DNA of 64,000 nucleotides from Verrucomicrobiia bacterium. GTDB taxonomy: Bacteria > Verrucomicrobiota > Verrucomicrobiia > Opitutales > Opitutaceae. The notes under the pieces are model-generated. The model made no database searches. It saw only the letters and a program-made list of their open reading frames with translations, and was not told the origin of the DNA. Below, one piece after another: positions 38,001-47,151 of the stretch. The position numbers and the translations under genes are program-made. The stretch's first letter is position 1. Every line of letters starts with the position of its first letter. Where the stretch lies: positions 1 through 64,000 of the forward strand of contig WYBX01000084.1 in assembly GCA_011525695.1 (NCBI GenBank). Direction: 5' to 3'.

Positions 38001-41000
38001 GTCCGTAGAGGTTCCAGACCTCGGCGCAGCGGCCCAGAAGCCGGGCCGCCAAGTCAGGCGGCAGGGCCTCGCCGCCGCAGAGCGCCTTCAGGTGTGGATT
38101 CCCGATCCAGTCGCTGTCGGCCAGCATTCGCCACGTTGCCGGTGTGGCCTGCATCACCGTGGCGCCAGATTCCGCCATCAGCTGCTTGAGCCGGTGGGGA
38201 TCGAGGACGGCTTCGCGCGGCGCCAGCACGATCTGGGCGCCGGTGATGAGCGGGAGGAAAAGTTCAAGCCCGGCGATGTCGAACGACAGGGTGGTTACGG
38301 CCAGCAGGACGTCCTCCGCGGCAAGTCCCGGTTCATCGCGCATCGATTCCAGGAAATTCACGAGCGCGCCGTGCGAAATCTCCACCCCCTTGGGCCTGCC
38401 GGTGGAACCCGACGTGTAGATCACATAGGCGAGATCATCCACGCCCGGAAAAACTGCGGGCGGCGTGCGCGGCATCCGGGCCGCCCTGTCCCAGTCGCGA
38501 TCGAGGCAGAACACAGTGGCGTTGCCGGGCGGGAGGCCGGGCAGCAGCGCCGCCTGGGTCAGGAGCACGGGCGCATCCGCATCGGCGAGCATGAGGGCGA
38601 TGCGCTCCCGGGGGAACCCGGGATCGACGGGCACGTACGCGCCACCCGCCTTCAGAATTCCGAGCACCGCGACCACCATCTCGATTGAACGCTCGATGCA
38701 GACACCCGCCAGGGTGCCGGGTCGCACGCCCAGGGTCACCAGGTGATGGGCCAGCTGGCTCGAACGCTGGTCGAGTTCCCGGTAGGACAGCGTGATTCCG
38801 CGGCACGTTACGGCCGCGGCGTCCGGTCGGCGGTGTGTCTGTTCGGCAAAGGCCTCCAGGAACGTGGCGGCGATCGGACGGGCGAAGGCGGGGCCGTTCC
38901 ACCGTGCCATCAGCTGTGCCTGGGCTGCCGGTTCGAGCAGGGGCAGCTGCCGGACGGGCGTGGCCGGCACGCCGGCGGCCGCCGCCAGGAGGGTTTCATA
39001 ATGGCCCAGCCAGCGCTCGATCGTATCGGCCGCGAAGAGATCGGTGCTGTAATCGCACTCCACCACCAGCGTGCCCCCTGCCTCGACGACATTGATGCCG
39101 AGATCAAACTGGTATCCGCGTCTAGGATTCAATGTGATGGCGTGTTCCAGCCCGGCGAAGCGGGTGCGGGCCAGGGGAGGATCGACGTTGAACATCACGG
39201 CGGCGAGCGGTGGCCGGCTCGGATCCCGGGGTGGATTCAGCCGTTCCACCAGCGTGCCAAAGGTGGTGCCCTGCCGGTCGAAGGCGTCGAGCACCCCGGC
39301 CTTCACACGTTGCAGCAGCTCGGCGAAGCTGCGGTCCGGCTCCACGTCCAGGCGCAACGGAAGGAGATTGGCGCAGTGGCCGACCAGGCATTCCCGGTCC
39401 ATCCAGTTTTGGCCGGCGACCGGCACGCCGATCACGAGATCGGTCCGGCTGCTGAGCCGATGCAGCAGTGCGCCAAATGCGGCCAGGAGGACCGAATGCA
39501 GCGTCGCACCGTGGCGCGCTCCTACGGCGCGGAGCGCCTGGCCCAGGCCCGGCGGCAGCGGCCGGGCCTGCCGGGCCCCGCCGAAGGAACGTTCCGCCGG
39601 ACGGGGCCGGTCGCCGGGAAGTTCGAGCGGCTCGGGCAGCGGCGTGAGTTGCTCGACCCACCATTGTTCGGATGCCCGGCCGGCGGGGGATTCCCGCTGC
39701 TCCTTTTCCCAGGCCACGAACTCGCTAAAACTCGTGGGCTTCGGCAGTGCCGCCGCCCCACCAGTGGCATAGGCCGAATACAGTTGGCTGAGCTCGTGCA
39801 GCACCACGTCGTAGGACCAGCCGTCGCAGGCAATATGATGCACCGTGAATACGAGCACGTGTTCCCGGGGCCGGAGCCGGACGATTTCCCACGAGACCAG
39901 GGGACCCTGCTCGAGATCGAAATGCCTCAGCCCCTGCCCGGCGAGCAGGGCCTCCAGCCGGCGATTGCGCTCGGCATTTTCCAGCCCCGAATAATCGGTC
40001 CGGGCAATCTCCAACGGCAGGGCGGAGGCGAATGTCTGCCGATCGCCTGCGGGGCCAAACACGCTGCGGAGCGCCTCGTGCCGCTGGACGATTTCACGAA
40101 TTGCCCGGCACAGCGCCAGCTCGTCCAGCTCCCCGTCGAGCCGCAGGGCGCACGATTCCACGAAGGAGCAGGACGCTTCCCGGTTCAGCTGGGACGCGAG
40201 CCAGACCTCCTTCTGTGCCTCGGTGAGCGGTGCGCTATCCGGCGCGGCCACCGGAACACCCGCGCGGCTCGCCGCAGCGGTGAACTCCTCCTCGCTCGAT
40301 CCGCCGAGGAATCCGCCCGCTTGCATCTCGGCCACGCTCTGCTTGAAGGCATGGACGATGAAGGCAACGTCCTCCGCGGAATGCGCGGTGGACAGAAAGC
40401 ACGGCCGGCCTTCCCAGATGTGCAGGCCCTTTTCCCGCAGGTGGGTGTAAAGCAGCGACCCGTGCTTCACGTCCGATCCAAAGTGCGGATACCAGATGCT
40501 CGTGAAGCGCTCCAGCTCCAGGGGCACGCCATGCCGCCGGAAATAGTCGTTCAGCCCGTCGATCAGCGAGGCCGTCCGGTCCGCCAGTCCCTGCTGGAGC
40601 TCCGGCCCCGCCTCCCGCAGCCGCTCCAGCATAACCTTGGCCGCGGCCATCGCGAGGGGATGGCGCACGAAGGTGCCGGCAAAGAACGTCACGCCCACCT
40701 CGGGACAGGAGGCGTCGCCATACTGCCACTGCCCGCCATCGAGGGCATCCATCAGCTCGCGGCGGCCCGCCACCACCCCCAGCGGCATGCCGCCGCCGAT
40801 CACCTTCCCATAGGTGACGAGATCCGCTTCGATTCCAAAATACGCCTGGGCTCCACCCGGATGGCAGCGGAAGCCCGTGATGACCTCGTCCAGGATCAAC
40901 GGCGTATCGGCCGCTCGCGTCAGCTGCCGCAGTTCCTGCAGGAACTCCCGGGGCTGCAGCCCGGGATGCCGGCTCTGCACCGGCTCGACCAGCACGGCCG

Positions 41001-42207
41001 CGAGACGGCCGGCATGGGCGCGTATCCACTCCAACGACCGGGCGCTCCCGTACTCGAGCACGGTGACCTCGCTGACGAGGTTTGGCGCCACGCCCGGGGC
41101 GAGGGGCAGCGTATGGGGGCCCTCCTCGCGCCAGGTGCCGCGGACGAGCACCTCGTCGAACGTGCCATGGTAGGCTCCGGCGAACAGCGCGATTTGGGTG
41201 CGCCCGGTGACCGTCCGGCAAAGCCGGATGGCGGCCATGACCGCCTCGGAACCCGTATTGCAGAAGCTGACACGCTCCATCCCGGTGAGCTCGGTGATGG
41301 CGCGGGCGACGTCCCCGGCGAGCGGGGACTGCGGCCCGATCTCGACGCCGAGTTCCAGCTGCCGTTGCAGGGCGCGGGTGACGAAGTCGGGCGAGTGTCC
41401 GAGCAGGGCGACGCCGAAGCCCATGGTGACGTCGACCCAGCGGTTGCCATCGAGATCCCAGAGATGCGCCCCGCTGGAGCGCGTGGACACGATCGGATAT
41501 ACCATCTCCTTCCAGCCGGGATGAAAGCCGGCCACGGCGCGCGGGTCCGCAAAGTGGGGGCGATGCTGGCGGGTATATTCGCGTGAAGCCGGCGTGTGCT
41601 CGAGGTAACGGCCGGTGAGCCACTCCAGGTGAGCCTGTTGCTGGGCCGTGAAACCAGTAGTGGCCCGTTTGACCAGCTGCCGGAACGGACCGTGCGCAAC
41701 AGGCTCGGCGGTGGCGGTCGCCGCCGCAGCCCCCACCGGCGCAGGTGCCGGAGCCGGAGTGGTCTCGATCGGGACGGAGGCGTCGACCCCCTGCTTCCGG
41801 CGCAACACGGAAAGTTGCAGCTCCATCAACCGGAGTTGCTCCTGCATGATCCGCTCGAGCGCCGAACCAGGGGGGGTGGAGCCGACGGGGGCGACCGGCA
41901 CCACGGAGCGGGTGCTGTCGGGATGCACCACGGCAGGCGCAGCCGGTGCGGGCGCCTCGTCCGGCAGCTTCGATCCGATGTAGGTTGCCAGCCGCTCAAA
42001 CGAGGCCAGGTCGTCGTTCAACTGCCGGAAGGTAACCTTGACACCGAAACGGCTCTTCACGATTGCGGCCGCCTGTGTGAGCAACAGCGAGTCGAGCCCG
42101 AGTTCGAGGAAACTCAGGCTCGGATCGCTGCCGCGGAAATCCTGTCCGGCCATTTCGCCGAAGGATTTCTGAAGTTCGGAAACGAGTGTGGGTAGGTGAG
42201 CGGGCAT
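35053..42207 (-). CDS. hybrid megasynthase ACP-aminotransferase-C-A(N-methyltransferase)-T-TE
   Basis: 2384 residues. Domains in order: ACP with LGLDSLLL (about 38); PLP aminotransferase of the GSA class (about 160-640; FCNTGSEAV, LDEVITGF, Lys in YGKVIGGGMPLG about 466); condensation domain (HHIACDG about 791); adenylation domain (YTSGSTGRPKGV about 1266) carrying an N-methyltransferase between A8 and A9 (VLELGCGTGQLL about 1630); carrier (GGHSLLAVNLF about 2060); thioesterase with GYCMGG (about 2192), again Cys for Ser. The code reads D-I-L-Q-L-G-L-I-W-K, the glycine code as I remember it, so N-methylglycine may be added. As in MycA/McyE, the aminotransferase should convert a beta-keto thioester on the ACP into a beta-amino one. 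The ACP belongs to the preceding KS-AT protein. Another possible start is ATG 42276. Confidence 0.92.
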   Translation of the reverse strand: MPAHLPTLVSELQKSFGEMAGQDFRGSDPSLSFLELGLDSLLLTQAAAIVKSRFGVKVTFRQLNDDLASFERLATYIGSKLPDEAPAPAAPAVVHPDSTRSVVPVAPVGSTPPGSALERIMQEQLRLMELQLSVLRRKQGVDASVPIETTPAPAPAPVGAAAATATAEPVAHGPFRQLVKRATTGFTAQQQAHLEWLTGRYLEHTPASREYTRQHRPHFADPRAVAGFHPGWKEMVYPIVSTRSSGAHLWDLDGNRWVDVTMGFGVALLGHSPDFVTRALQRQLELGVEIGPQSPLAGDVARAITELTGMERVSFCNTGSEAVMAAIRLCRTVTGRTQIALFAGAYHGTFDEVLVRGTWREEGPHTLPLAPGVAPNLVSEVTVLEYGSARSLEWIRAHAGRLAAVLVEPVQSRHPGLQPREFLQELRQLTRAADTPLILDEVITGFRCHPGGAQAYFGIEADLVTYGKVIGGGMPLGVVAGRRELMDALDGGQWQYGDASCPEVGVTFFAGTFVRHPLAMAAAKVMLERLREAGPELQQGLADRTASLIDGLNDYFRRHGVPLELERFTSIWYPHFGSDVKHGSLLYTHLREKGLHIWEGRPCFLSTAHSAEDVAFIVHAFKQSVAEMQAGGFLGGSSEEEFTAAASRAGVPVAAPDSAPLTEAQKEVWLASQLNREASCSFVESCALRLDGELDELALCRAIREIVQRHEALRSVFGPAGDRQTFASALPLEIARTDYSGLENAERNRRLEALLAGQGLRHFDLEQGPLVSWEIVRLRPREHVLVFTVHHIACDGWSYDVVLHELSQLYSAYATGGAAALPKPTSFSEFVAWEKEQRESPAGRASEQWWVEQLTPLPEPLELPGDRPRPAERSFGGARQARPLPPGLGQALRAVGARHGATLHSVLLAAFGALLHRLSSRTDLVIGVPVAGQNWMDRECLVGHCANLLPLRLDVEPDRSFAELLQRVKAGVLDAFDRQGTTFGTLVERLNPPRDPSRPPLAAVMFNVDPPLARTRFAGLEHAITLNPRRGYQFDLGINVVEAGGTLVVECDYSTDLFAADTIERWLGHYETLLAAAAGVPATPVRQLPLLEPAAQAQLMARWNGPAFARPIAATFLEAFAEQTHRRPDAAAVTCRGITLSYRELDQRSSQLAHHLVTLGVRPGTLAGVCIERSIEMVVAVLGILKAGGAYVPVDPGFPRERIALMLADADAPVLLTQAALLPGLPPGNATVFCLDRDWDRAARMPRTPPAVFPGVDDLAYVIYTSGSTGRPKGVEISHGALVNFLESMRDEPGLAAEDVLLAVTTLSFDIAGLELFLPLITGAQIVLAPREAVLDPHRLKQLMAESGATVMQATPATWRMLADSDWIGNPHLKALCGGEALPPDLAARLLGRCAEVWNLYGPTETTIWSTLQRVQPDVPVSLGRPIANTRLYVVDAQLGLRPPGIPGELLIGGAGLARGYRGQPELTRGKFIPDPFRSDGRVYRTGDLVRWTAGGELEFLGRMDHQVKIRGHRIELGDVESSLLSHPKVREAVVVAAPDPAGGQRLVAYVAPHGAEPSSVNRWGEVWDSLFRKALQEGLGQSATLGNIDSIIFGWTAGPQDQAEVSRQVEEWIATTVARITGLRPSRVLELGCGTGQLLLRLAPQCQEYWGTDIAATAIKALQQQLAGSDGRFSHVTLQRRAADEFDGIPTGHFDTVVINSVSQYFPHVEHLARVVEGAIQAVQPGGRVFVGDVQSFALMECYRTAAELERLPPETPVDVLRSAVQRRIAAEDELMVDPDFFHRLRERLPQLAHVEIQLRRGVAINETTQFHYDAVLHLAPVATPVPVEVWHDWDDTPHDPAGLATWLRNLTLDAVGIRGVPNRRLQQAVAALELVRHAGPGTRVGEIRQDAAQASQGIDPEAIWQAGEAAGFETRVCWADRGTAGKLEVSFVRRRGDERPLVALAGDSSHGIPWSQLANVPARGAPAEFTGELRQALKEHLPDYMVPSAFVVLPSLPRTPNDKIDRRALPPAPATLASNSTAHEPPATEREQKLATLWSELLGVPDVGVTDNFFDLGGHSLLAVNLFARIEREFGVRLPLATLYRAQTIREVAASIPTQAANSQVAPCLVAIQPRGTKPAVFFVHGAGGNVLLYRQLAQELGGDQPFYGLQSRGLDDSSPLLTSIEEMAAYYLREIRAVQPHGPYHLGGYCMGGTVAYEMAQQLAATGERVGCLALLDTYNFALASTAGSGSALRQRLGFHLRNLAGLPLRDAARYVKEKLRIARDGELRSILRHSASPFRSEPNGHPPGESAIQTINEQAATVYVPRPYPGRLTVFKPGSNYDFYPDPHMGWDGLAAGGLEVVDLQVNPHAMLMHPHVIRLAQSLQRQLASQSPSVEKALA

Positions 42208-42376
42208 GGCACTCAACGGAGTGGGGGGAAAGGGTCGATAGCGTTCGGAATTGACCGCATGAAGGGCGGTCTCCATCGCGACCGAGGACGACTCGGAGCC
42301 GGTTCGGCGGGCTCACGGTCCCGAGCCTGCCGAGGGAGTCGTCCCTCCAAGGAACGGAATGCGGGTGGTGTGCGGG

Positions 42377-45250
42377 CTAGCGCCCAGCCAGAGTCAGGAG
42401 TTGTTTCCGCATCGCGGACAATTGCGCATGGATCAGTTCTTCCAACCGGCCGATTTCCGCACCGTCGTGCCCGATTCCAACCGGTTCAGCGTCTCCGGTT
42501 CCGATCGCAGCAGCGAGGGAGTCTCGCGCCTCCTCCTGGGTGGCTGCAGACGGACGAGGTTCGGCCCAATGACGGATCCGGGCGAAGGGATATCCCGGGA
42601 GTGAGACCCGGTGGCGCCTCGAGGGGCCGTTGAAGGCGACCCAATCCGGCTGCACGCCTCCAACCCAAAGCCGGCCGAGCGCGTCGAGCATCGAGCTGAG
42701 TTCGCCCCCGGTTCCGGAGGCCTGGAGCGAGCTGGCTACGATCTGGCTCTCCGGGCGTCGCGGATGCTGGCGGGCAAGCTGGGTCAGCGCCTGCCCGGGG
42801 CCCACCTCGAGGATGGCAATGCCGGGATCGCCGGCAATCTTGTCGAAGGCGTCGGCGAACCGAACCGGCTGCCGAAGCTGTCGGGCCCAGTATGCGGGAT
42901 CAGTAGCTTCTTCGGCGGTGATCCAGTTGCCGGTGCAAGTGGAAACCCAGCGAAGCTTTGGGCTTTCGCGCCGCACTGCGGTCGCGGCGGCGGCGAAATC
43001 CTGGACGATCGGATCCATCGCCGCGGAATGAAAGGCATGGGAGGTCGCCAGCGGGCGGCAGGCAATCCGGCGGGCCTCGAGCCTGGCTTGGAGTTGCTGG
43101 AGCGAGCCGGCCGGGCCTGAGATCGTGCAGAGCCGATCGCTGTTGTACGCGGCAACACACGTATCCGGAGGAAGCAGGGGCGCGGCGTCGGCTCCGGAGA
43201 GCCGGACGGCAAGCATCGAACCGGAGGGCAGTGACCGCATCAGCTCGGCGCGTTGCGCGAGGAGCGCGAGCGCATCCTCGAGCGTGAACGTGCCGGCGAG
43301 GACGGCACAGACGTACTCACCAATGCTATGACCGATCACGACGGTGGGTTTGATTCCCCAGGACTGCCAGAGGATCGCCAGCGCATATTCGAACGCAAAG
43401 ATGGCCGGCTGCGTGAACCGGGTGTCATCGAATGCCGAGGTGGAATCCTGCGCCTGCGAGCTTTCGGGCCCGGCAAAGAGTTTTGCCACCAGGCCAAAGC
43501 CCAACCTGTCCCGGATAATCGCGGCACAGCGATCGACTGCCGCGCGGAAGACGGCTTCGGATTGGTAGAGCTCGCGACCCATTCCAGCGTACTGGGATCC
43601 CTGGCCCGGAAAAAGGAAGACAACCTGAGGCTCCTCTGCCGCGGTGATGCCGGCGGCGGCTGATCTCGCTGACGGCTCCTGCAGCTTGCGAACGGCGTCG
43701 GCGGTGTCGCGAACGACCACGGCGTGGCGATGGGTGAATGCCTCGCGGCCACATTGCAGCGTGAAGGCGACACCGGCGAGCGAGGGCTCGCCCGACGCAG
43801 ATCCCACGGCCGACGATCCGGCGAGCCAGCGGGCAAGGTTTCCCCGCAGCTCATCCAGGGCGGCCGGAGACTTGGCGGAAAGAACCAGGAGCTGGATGGG
43901 TCGCGCCTCGCCGGCGGGCTCGGTTTCCGGCGCCTCCTCGACCACGAGATGGGCATTCGTGCCGCCGACGCCAAAGGAGCTGACCCCGGCACGGCGGGGA
44001 AGCGGGACATCGGTCCATGCGCGCGCAGCGGCCACGACCTCGAACGGGCTGCCGGCGAAATCAATGGAGGGATTCGGATTCTTGAAATGTAATGTGGCCG
44101 GCAGGAAACGGTGACGCAGCGCAAGGGCGACCTTGATCAGGCTCGTGACACCAGCGGCCGATTCGAGATGACCGATGTTGGTCTTCACCGAGCCCAGTCC
44201 GCAGAACTTCCGGCGTGAACTGGTGGCCCGAAATGCCTGGGTCAGGGCGGCCACCTCGACCGGATCGCCCAGCGGGGTTCCCGTCCCGTGCGCTTCGACA
44301 TAGCTGATCGTGTCAGCCGAGATTCCGGCAAGCGCGTGTGCGAGTTCAATGACCTCGGCCTGGCCATCCTGGCTGGGCGCGCTGAAACTCATCTTGCCGC
44401 TGCCGTCATTATTGAGGGCAGCGGATCGAATGACTGCGTACACCGGATTGCCGTCACGCCTCGCGTCCTCATAGCGCTTGAGCAGCACGACCCCGCAGCC
44501 GGCGCCAAACACGGTCCCCTGCGCCGAGGCATCGAAGGCCCGGCAGGAACCGTCGGCCGACGCGATGGCGCCCTCCTGGTAGAAATAGCCGCGTTCCTGC
44601 GGAAAGGATACTGATACGCCGCCTGCCAGGGCCGCGTCGCACTGGAAAGTCTGGAGCGACGCGCAGGCCTGCGCCACCGCCACCAGTGAACTCGAGCAAG
44701 CCGTCTGAATCGTCAGCGCCGGGCCGCGGAGGTTGAGCTTAAACGCCACGCGTGTCGCGAGGTAATCTTTGTCCGCGCCCAGGAGCACGTTGTAGCCCTC
44801 GGTCTGGAACTGCTTCGTGAAGCCGCCGATGCCGTCCTGCCCGCCGAGAACCTGGCGCAGCACGTAGGTGTTCAGGCTGGAGGAGGCGAACACGCCGACA
44901 TTGGGGCAGCGCTTGGGGTCCTGTCCGGCGTCTTCAAACGCATGCCAGCAGCATTCCAAGAAAACGCGGTGCTGCGGATCCATGAGCTCGGCCTCGCGGT
45001 GGGTGATCCCGAAGAAAGGCGCATCGAAGCTTTCGGCATCGTCGAGCACCGCCCGCCGCCGGACATAAGCGGAATCGCTGAATTCCGCCGGTGTGACGCC
45101 CGCCGCCAGCAGCTGTTCATCGGAGAAGGTGCTGAGGCACTCCCGGCCGGCACAGAGATTTTCCCAGAAAACCGCAACATCGCGCGCACCCGGAAACCGT
45201 CCGGCGAGGCCGATGATGGCCACACCCTGACTGACATCGCTGGAAGTCAT
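42377..45250 (-). CDS. PKS KS-AT protein without its own carrier
   Basis: 957 residues. The ketosynthase (about 8-430) has TACSSSL, EAHGTGT and KTNIGHL. The acyltransferase (about 540-860) has GQGSQYAGMG, GHSIGEY and SHAFHS; the last two fit malonyl-CoA specificity. No reductase, dehydratase or ACP is present. The C-terminus ends in a predicted amphipathic helix (IGRLEELIHAQLSAMRKQLL) that probably docks onto the next protein, which begins with an ACP. The enzyme should extend the aminoacyl starter delivered by the A-T protein by two carbons and leave a beta-keto group for the aminotransferase. It overlaps the A-T gene as ATGA; a gap of about 170 bases, with no gene or terminator evident, separates it from the next gene. 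Confidence 0.92.
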   Translation of the reverse strand: MTSSDVSQGVAIIGLAGRFPGARDVAVFWENLCAGRECLSTFSDEQLLAAGVTPAEFSDSAYVRRRAVLDDAESFDAPFFGITHREAELMDPQHRVFLECCWHAFEDAGQDPKRCPNVGVFASSSLNTYVLRQVLGGQDGIGGFTKQFQTEGYNVLLGADKDYLATRVAFKLNLRGPALTIQTACSSSLVAVAQACASLQTFQCDAALAGGVSVSFPQERGYFYQEGAIASADGSCRAFDASAQGTVFGAGCGVVLLKRYEDARRDGNPVYAVIRSAALNNDGSGKMSFSAPSQDGQAEVIELAHALAGISADTISYVEAHGTGTPLGDPVEVAALTQAFRATSSRRKFCGLGSVKTNIGHLESAAGVTSLIKVALALRHRFLPATLHFKNPNPSIDFAGSPFEVVAAARAWTDVPLPRRAGVSSFGVGGTNAHLVVEEAPETEPAGEARPIQLLVLSAKSPAALDELRGNLARWLAGSSAVGSASGEPSLAGVAFTLQCGREAFTHRHAVVVRDTADAVRKLQEPSARSAAAGITAAEEPQVVFLFPGQGSQYAGMGRELYQSEAVFRAAVDRCAAIIRDRLGFGLVAKLFAGPESSQAQDSTSAFDDTRFTQPAIFAFEYALAILWQSWGIKPTVVIGHSIGEYVCAVLAGTFTLEDALALLAQRAELMRSLPSGSMLAVRLSGADAAPLLPPDTCVAAYNSDRLCTISGPAGSLQQLQARLEARRIACRPLATSHAFHSAAMDPIVQDFAAAATAVRRESPKLRWVSTCTGNWITAEEATDPAYWARQLRQPVRFADAFDKIAGDPGIAILEVGPGQALTQLARQHPRRPESQIVASSLQASGTGGELSSMLDALGRLWVGGVQPDWVAFNGPSRRHRVSLPGYPFARIRHWAEPRPSAATQEEARDSLAAAIGTGDAEPVGIGHDGAEIGRLEELIHAQLSAMRKQLLTLAGR

Positions 45251-47142
45251 GACGGCCGAATCCGATTGAACGGCATGGTGGTTTGCCGGGCCATGGCTTC
45301 GCGCTGCCGGGCGGCCCGCGTCGCGACGTCCGTTCGTGGCTGCGCCTGGGTGCGTCCCTCCCCGCCGAGCTCGGTCGCAAGCGACCGGATGGTCGGAAAC
45401 CGAAACAGGATCGGCATCGGAATCTCGCGACCCAGGGCGGACTCGAGCCCGCGCCGGACGTTCGTCATCATCAGGGAAGTGCCGCCGGCGGCAAAGAAGC
45501 TGAGTTCGGGACCGAAATCGCGCGTGCCCAGCACAGTCTCCCAGATCGCGGCGATGGTCTGTTCGAGCGCACCCTTGAGCGGCGCGGTATTGGCGGCAAT
45601 GGCGGGAAGATTGCCTCCCAGGTTCGAGAGGACGCGGCGGTCGAGCTTGCCGCTCGCGGTCAGCGGCAGCCGATCAATCGGAAAATAGCGGCTTGGCAGC
45701 ATTGGTTCCGGCAGGACTCCGCGCAGGAACTCATGCAGTTCACCGGCCGCGGGCGCCGGGATGGTCCGGGGTACGAAATAAGCGGCCAGGATTTTTTCCG
45801 CTCCCGTCGCCTGCGCGACGACGGCGCACGCGCGGACGGCGGGGTGCCTTCGGAGCGACGCCTCGACTTCGCCCGGTTCGATCCGGTGGCCCCGGACCTT
45901 GATTTGGGCGTCGTTGCGGCCCAGGTACTCGAACTCCCCGCCTTCACCCTGGCGCGACAGATCACCGGTGCGATACATGCGTGCACCGGGATCGAACGGA
46001 TCGGGCAGGAACCGTTCGGCCGTCAACCCGGCCCGGTCCAGGTATCCGGCAGATACACACGCCCCGGCGATGTGAATCTCACCCACTGCTCCGACCGGCA
46101 CCGGATGACCGGCGGGATCCAGGAGGTGAATCCGGGTCCCCGCGATCGGATGGCCAATGGGCGGCAGCGCGGGCCAGCGGGCCGGATCGCCGGAGAGGAC
46201 GTGGGCCGTGACCACGTGCGTTTCCGTCGGGCCATAGTGGTTGTGCAACCGCGCGGAGGGGAGCCGGCGGAAGAGTGCGCGGATGGCGTCGGTGATCTGC
46301 AGCTGTTCGCCTGCGGTGATCACATCGATCAGGGCGGCCGGGACGCGGCCGGTTGCCGCTACCTCTTCGGCGAGTTGCTGCAGGGCCACGAAGGGAAGGA
46401 AGAGGCGCTGGATCCGCTGGGCGATCAGGTAGCGCAGGAGTCCGGCGGGATCCCGCCGCAGTTCCTCCTGCATCAGGACCAGCGTGCCATCCCCAGCCAG
46501 GGTCGTGAAGATTTCCTGGAAAGAGACATCGAATCCCAGTGGTGCAAACTGGAGCACCCGGCTCCCGCAGGCCAGCGGCAGCGACTCCTGGTGCCACTGG
46601 ATCAGGTTGACCAGCGGGCCGTGCGGCATGAGCACGCCCTTCGGCTGGCCGGTCGAACCGGAGGTGAAGAGCACGTACGCCAGGGTCTCCGGCTCGACCT
46701 CGTCCGAATCCAGGACCGCGGCTGGATCCGGGAGCGGATCGTCCAGGCAGAGGATCGGTATGTCGACGGCGGCCACCGCAGGGCGGAGCGAGCGGTCAAT
46801 CACGCCAGCCGCGGGCCGGACTTCCGCCATCATGTGTCCGAGCCGTTCCGCCGGGAGTTCCGGATCGAGGGGCACATAGGCCGCCCCGGCCTTGAGAATG
46901 CCGACGACTCCGACGATCGCCGGGATGGATCGAGTCGCACAAATGACGACCCGATCGCCCGGCTTCACGCCGAGCCCACGCAGCCGGTGGGCGAGCCGTC
47001 CGGCCTGCGCATCGAGTTCCTGATAGGTCATCGTGCGGCCTTCGAACTCGAGCGCGGCTGCACCGGACGGAGCCTGCCGGGCGAGCAACCGGGGCACGGA
47101 GGCACGCGTCGGCACGGAGGCGACTTGAGCGATCACGGACAC
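45247..47142 (-). CDS. NRPS loading protein A-T (proline-like code)
   Basis: The protein has 631 residues. The adenylation domain (about 1-510) has LFTSGSTGQPKGVL, FDVSFQEIFTTL, NHYGPTETHVV and RTGDLSR, and the carrier domain has FFAAGGTSLMMTNV (about 555). No condensation domain precedes it, so it starts a chain. The ten selectivity residues read by eye are D-V-Q-F-I-A-H-V-V-K, the same as or one residue from the proline codes I recall (DVQLIAHVVK and relatives). Proline, or a close cyclic amino acid, is the best guess. The C-terminal tail after the carrier is Arg/Gln-rich and may dock to the KS-AT protein. It begins 9 bases after the glycosyltransferase stop, so polysaccharide and assembly-line genes may share a transcript. 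Confidence 0.9.
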   Translation of the reverse strand: MSVIAQVASVPTRASVPRLLARQAPSGAAALEFEGRTMTYQELDAQAGRLAHRLRGLGVKPGDRVVICATRSIPAIVGVVGILKAGAAYVPLDPELPAERLGHMMAEVRPAAGVIDRSLRPAVAAVDIPILCLDDPLPDPAAVLDSDEVEPETLAYVLFTSGSTGQPKGVLMPHGPLVNLIQWHQESLPLACGSRVLQFAPLGFDVSFQEIFTTLAGDGTLVLMQEELRRDPAGLLRYLIAQRIQRLFLPFVALQQLAEEVAATGRVPAALIDVITAGEQLQITDAIRALFRRLPSARLHNHYGPTETHVVTAHVLSGDPARWPALPPIGHPIAGTRIHLLDPAGHPVPVGAVGEIHIAGACVSAGYLDRAGLTAERFLPDPFDPGARMYRTGDLSRQGEGGEFEYLGRNDAQIKVRGHRIEPGEVEASLRRHPAVRACAVVAQATGAEKILAAYFVPRTIPAPAAGELHEFLRGVLPEPMLPSRYFPIDRLPLTASGKLDRRVLSNLGGNLPAIAANTAPLKGALEQTIAAIWETVLGTRDFGPELSFFAAGGTSLMMTNVRRGLESALGREIPMPILFRFPTIRSLATELGGEGRTQAQPRTDVATRAARQREAMARQTTMPFNRIRPS

Positions 47143-47151
47143 GGGGACAGT

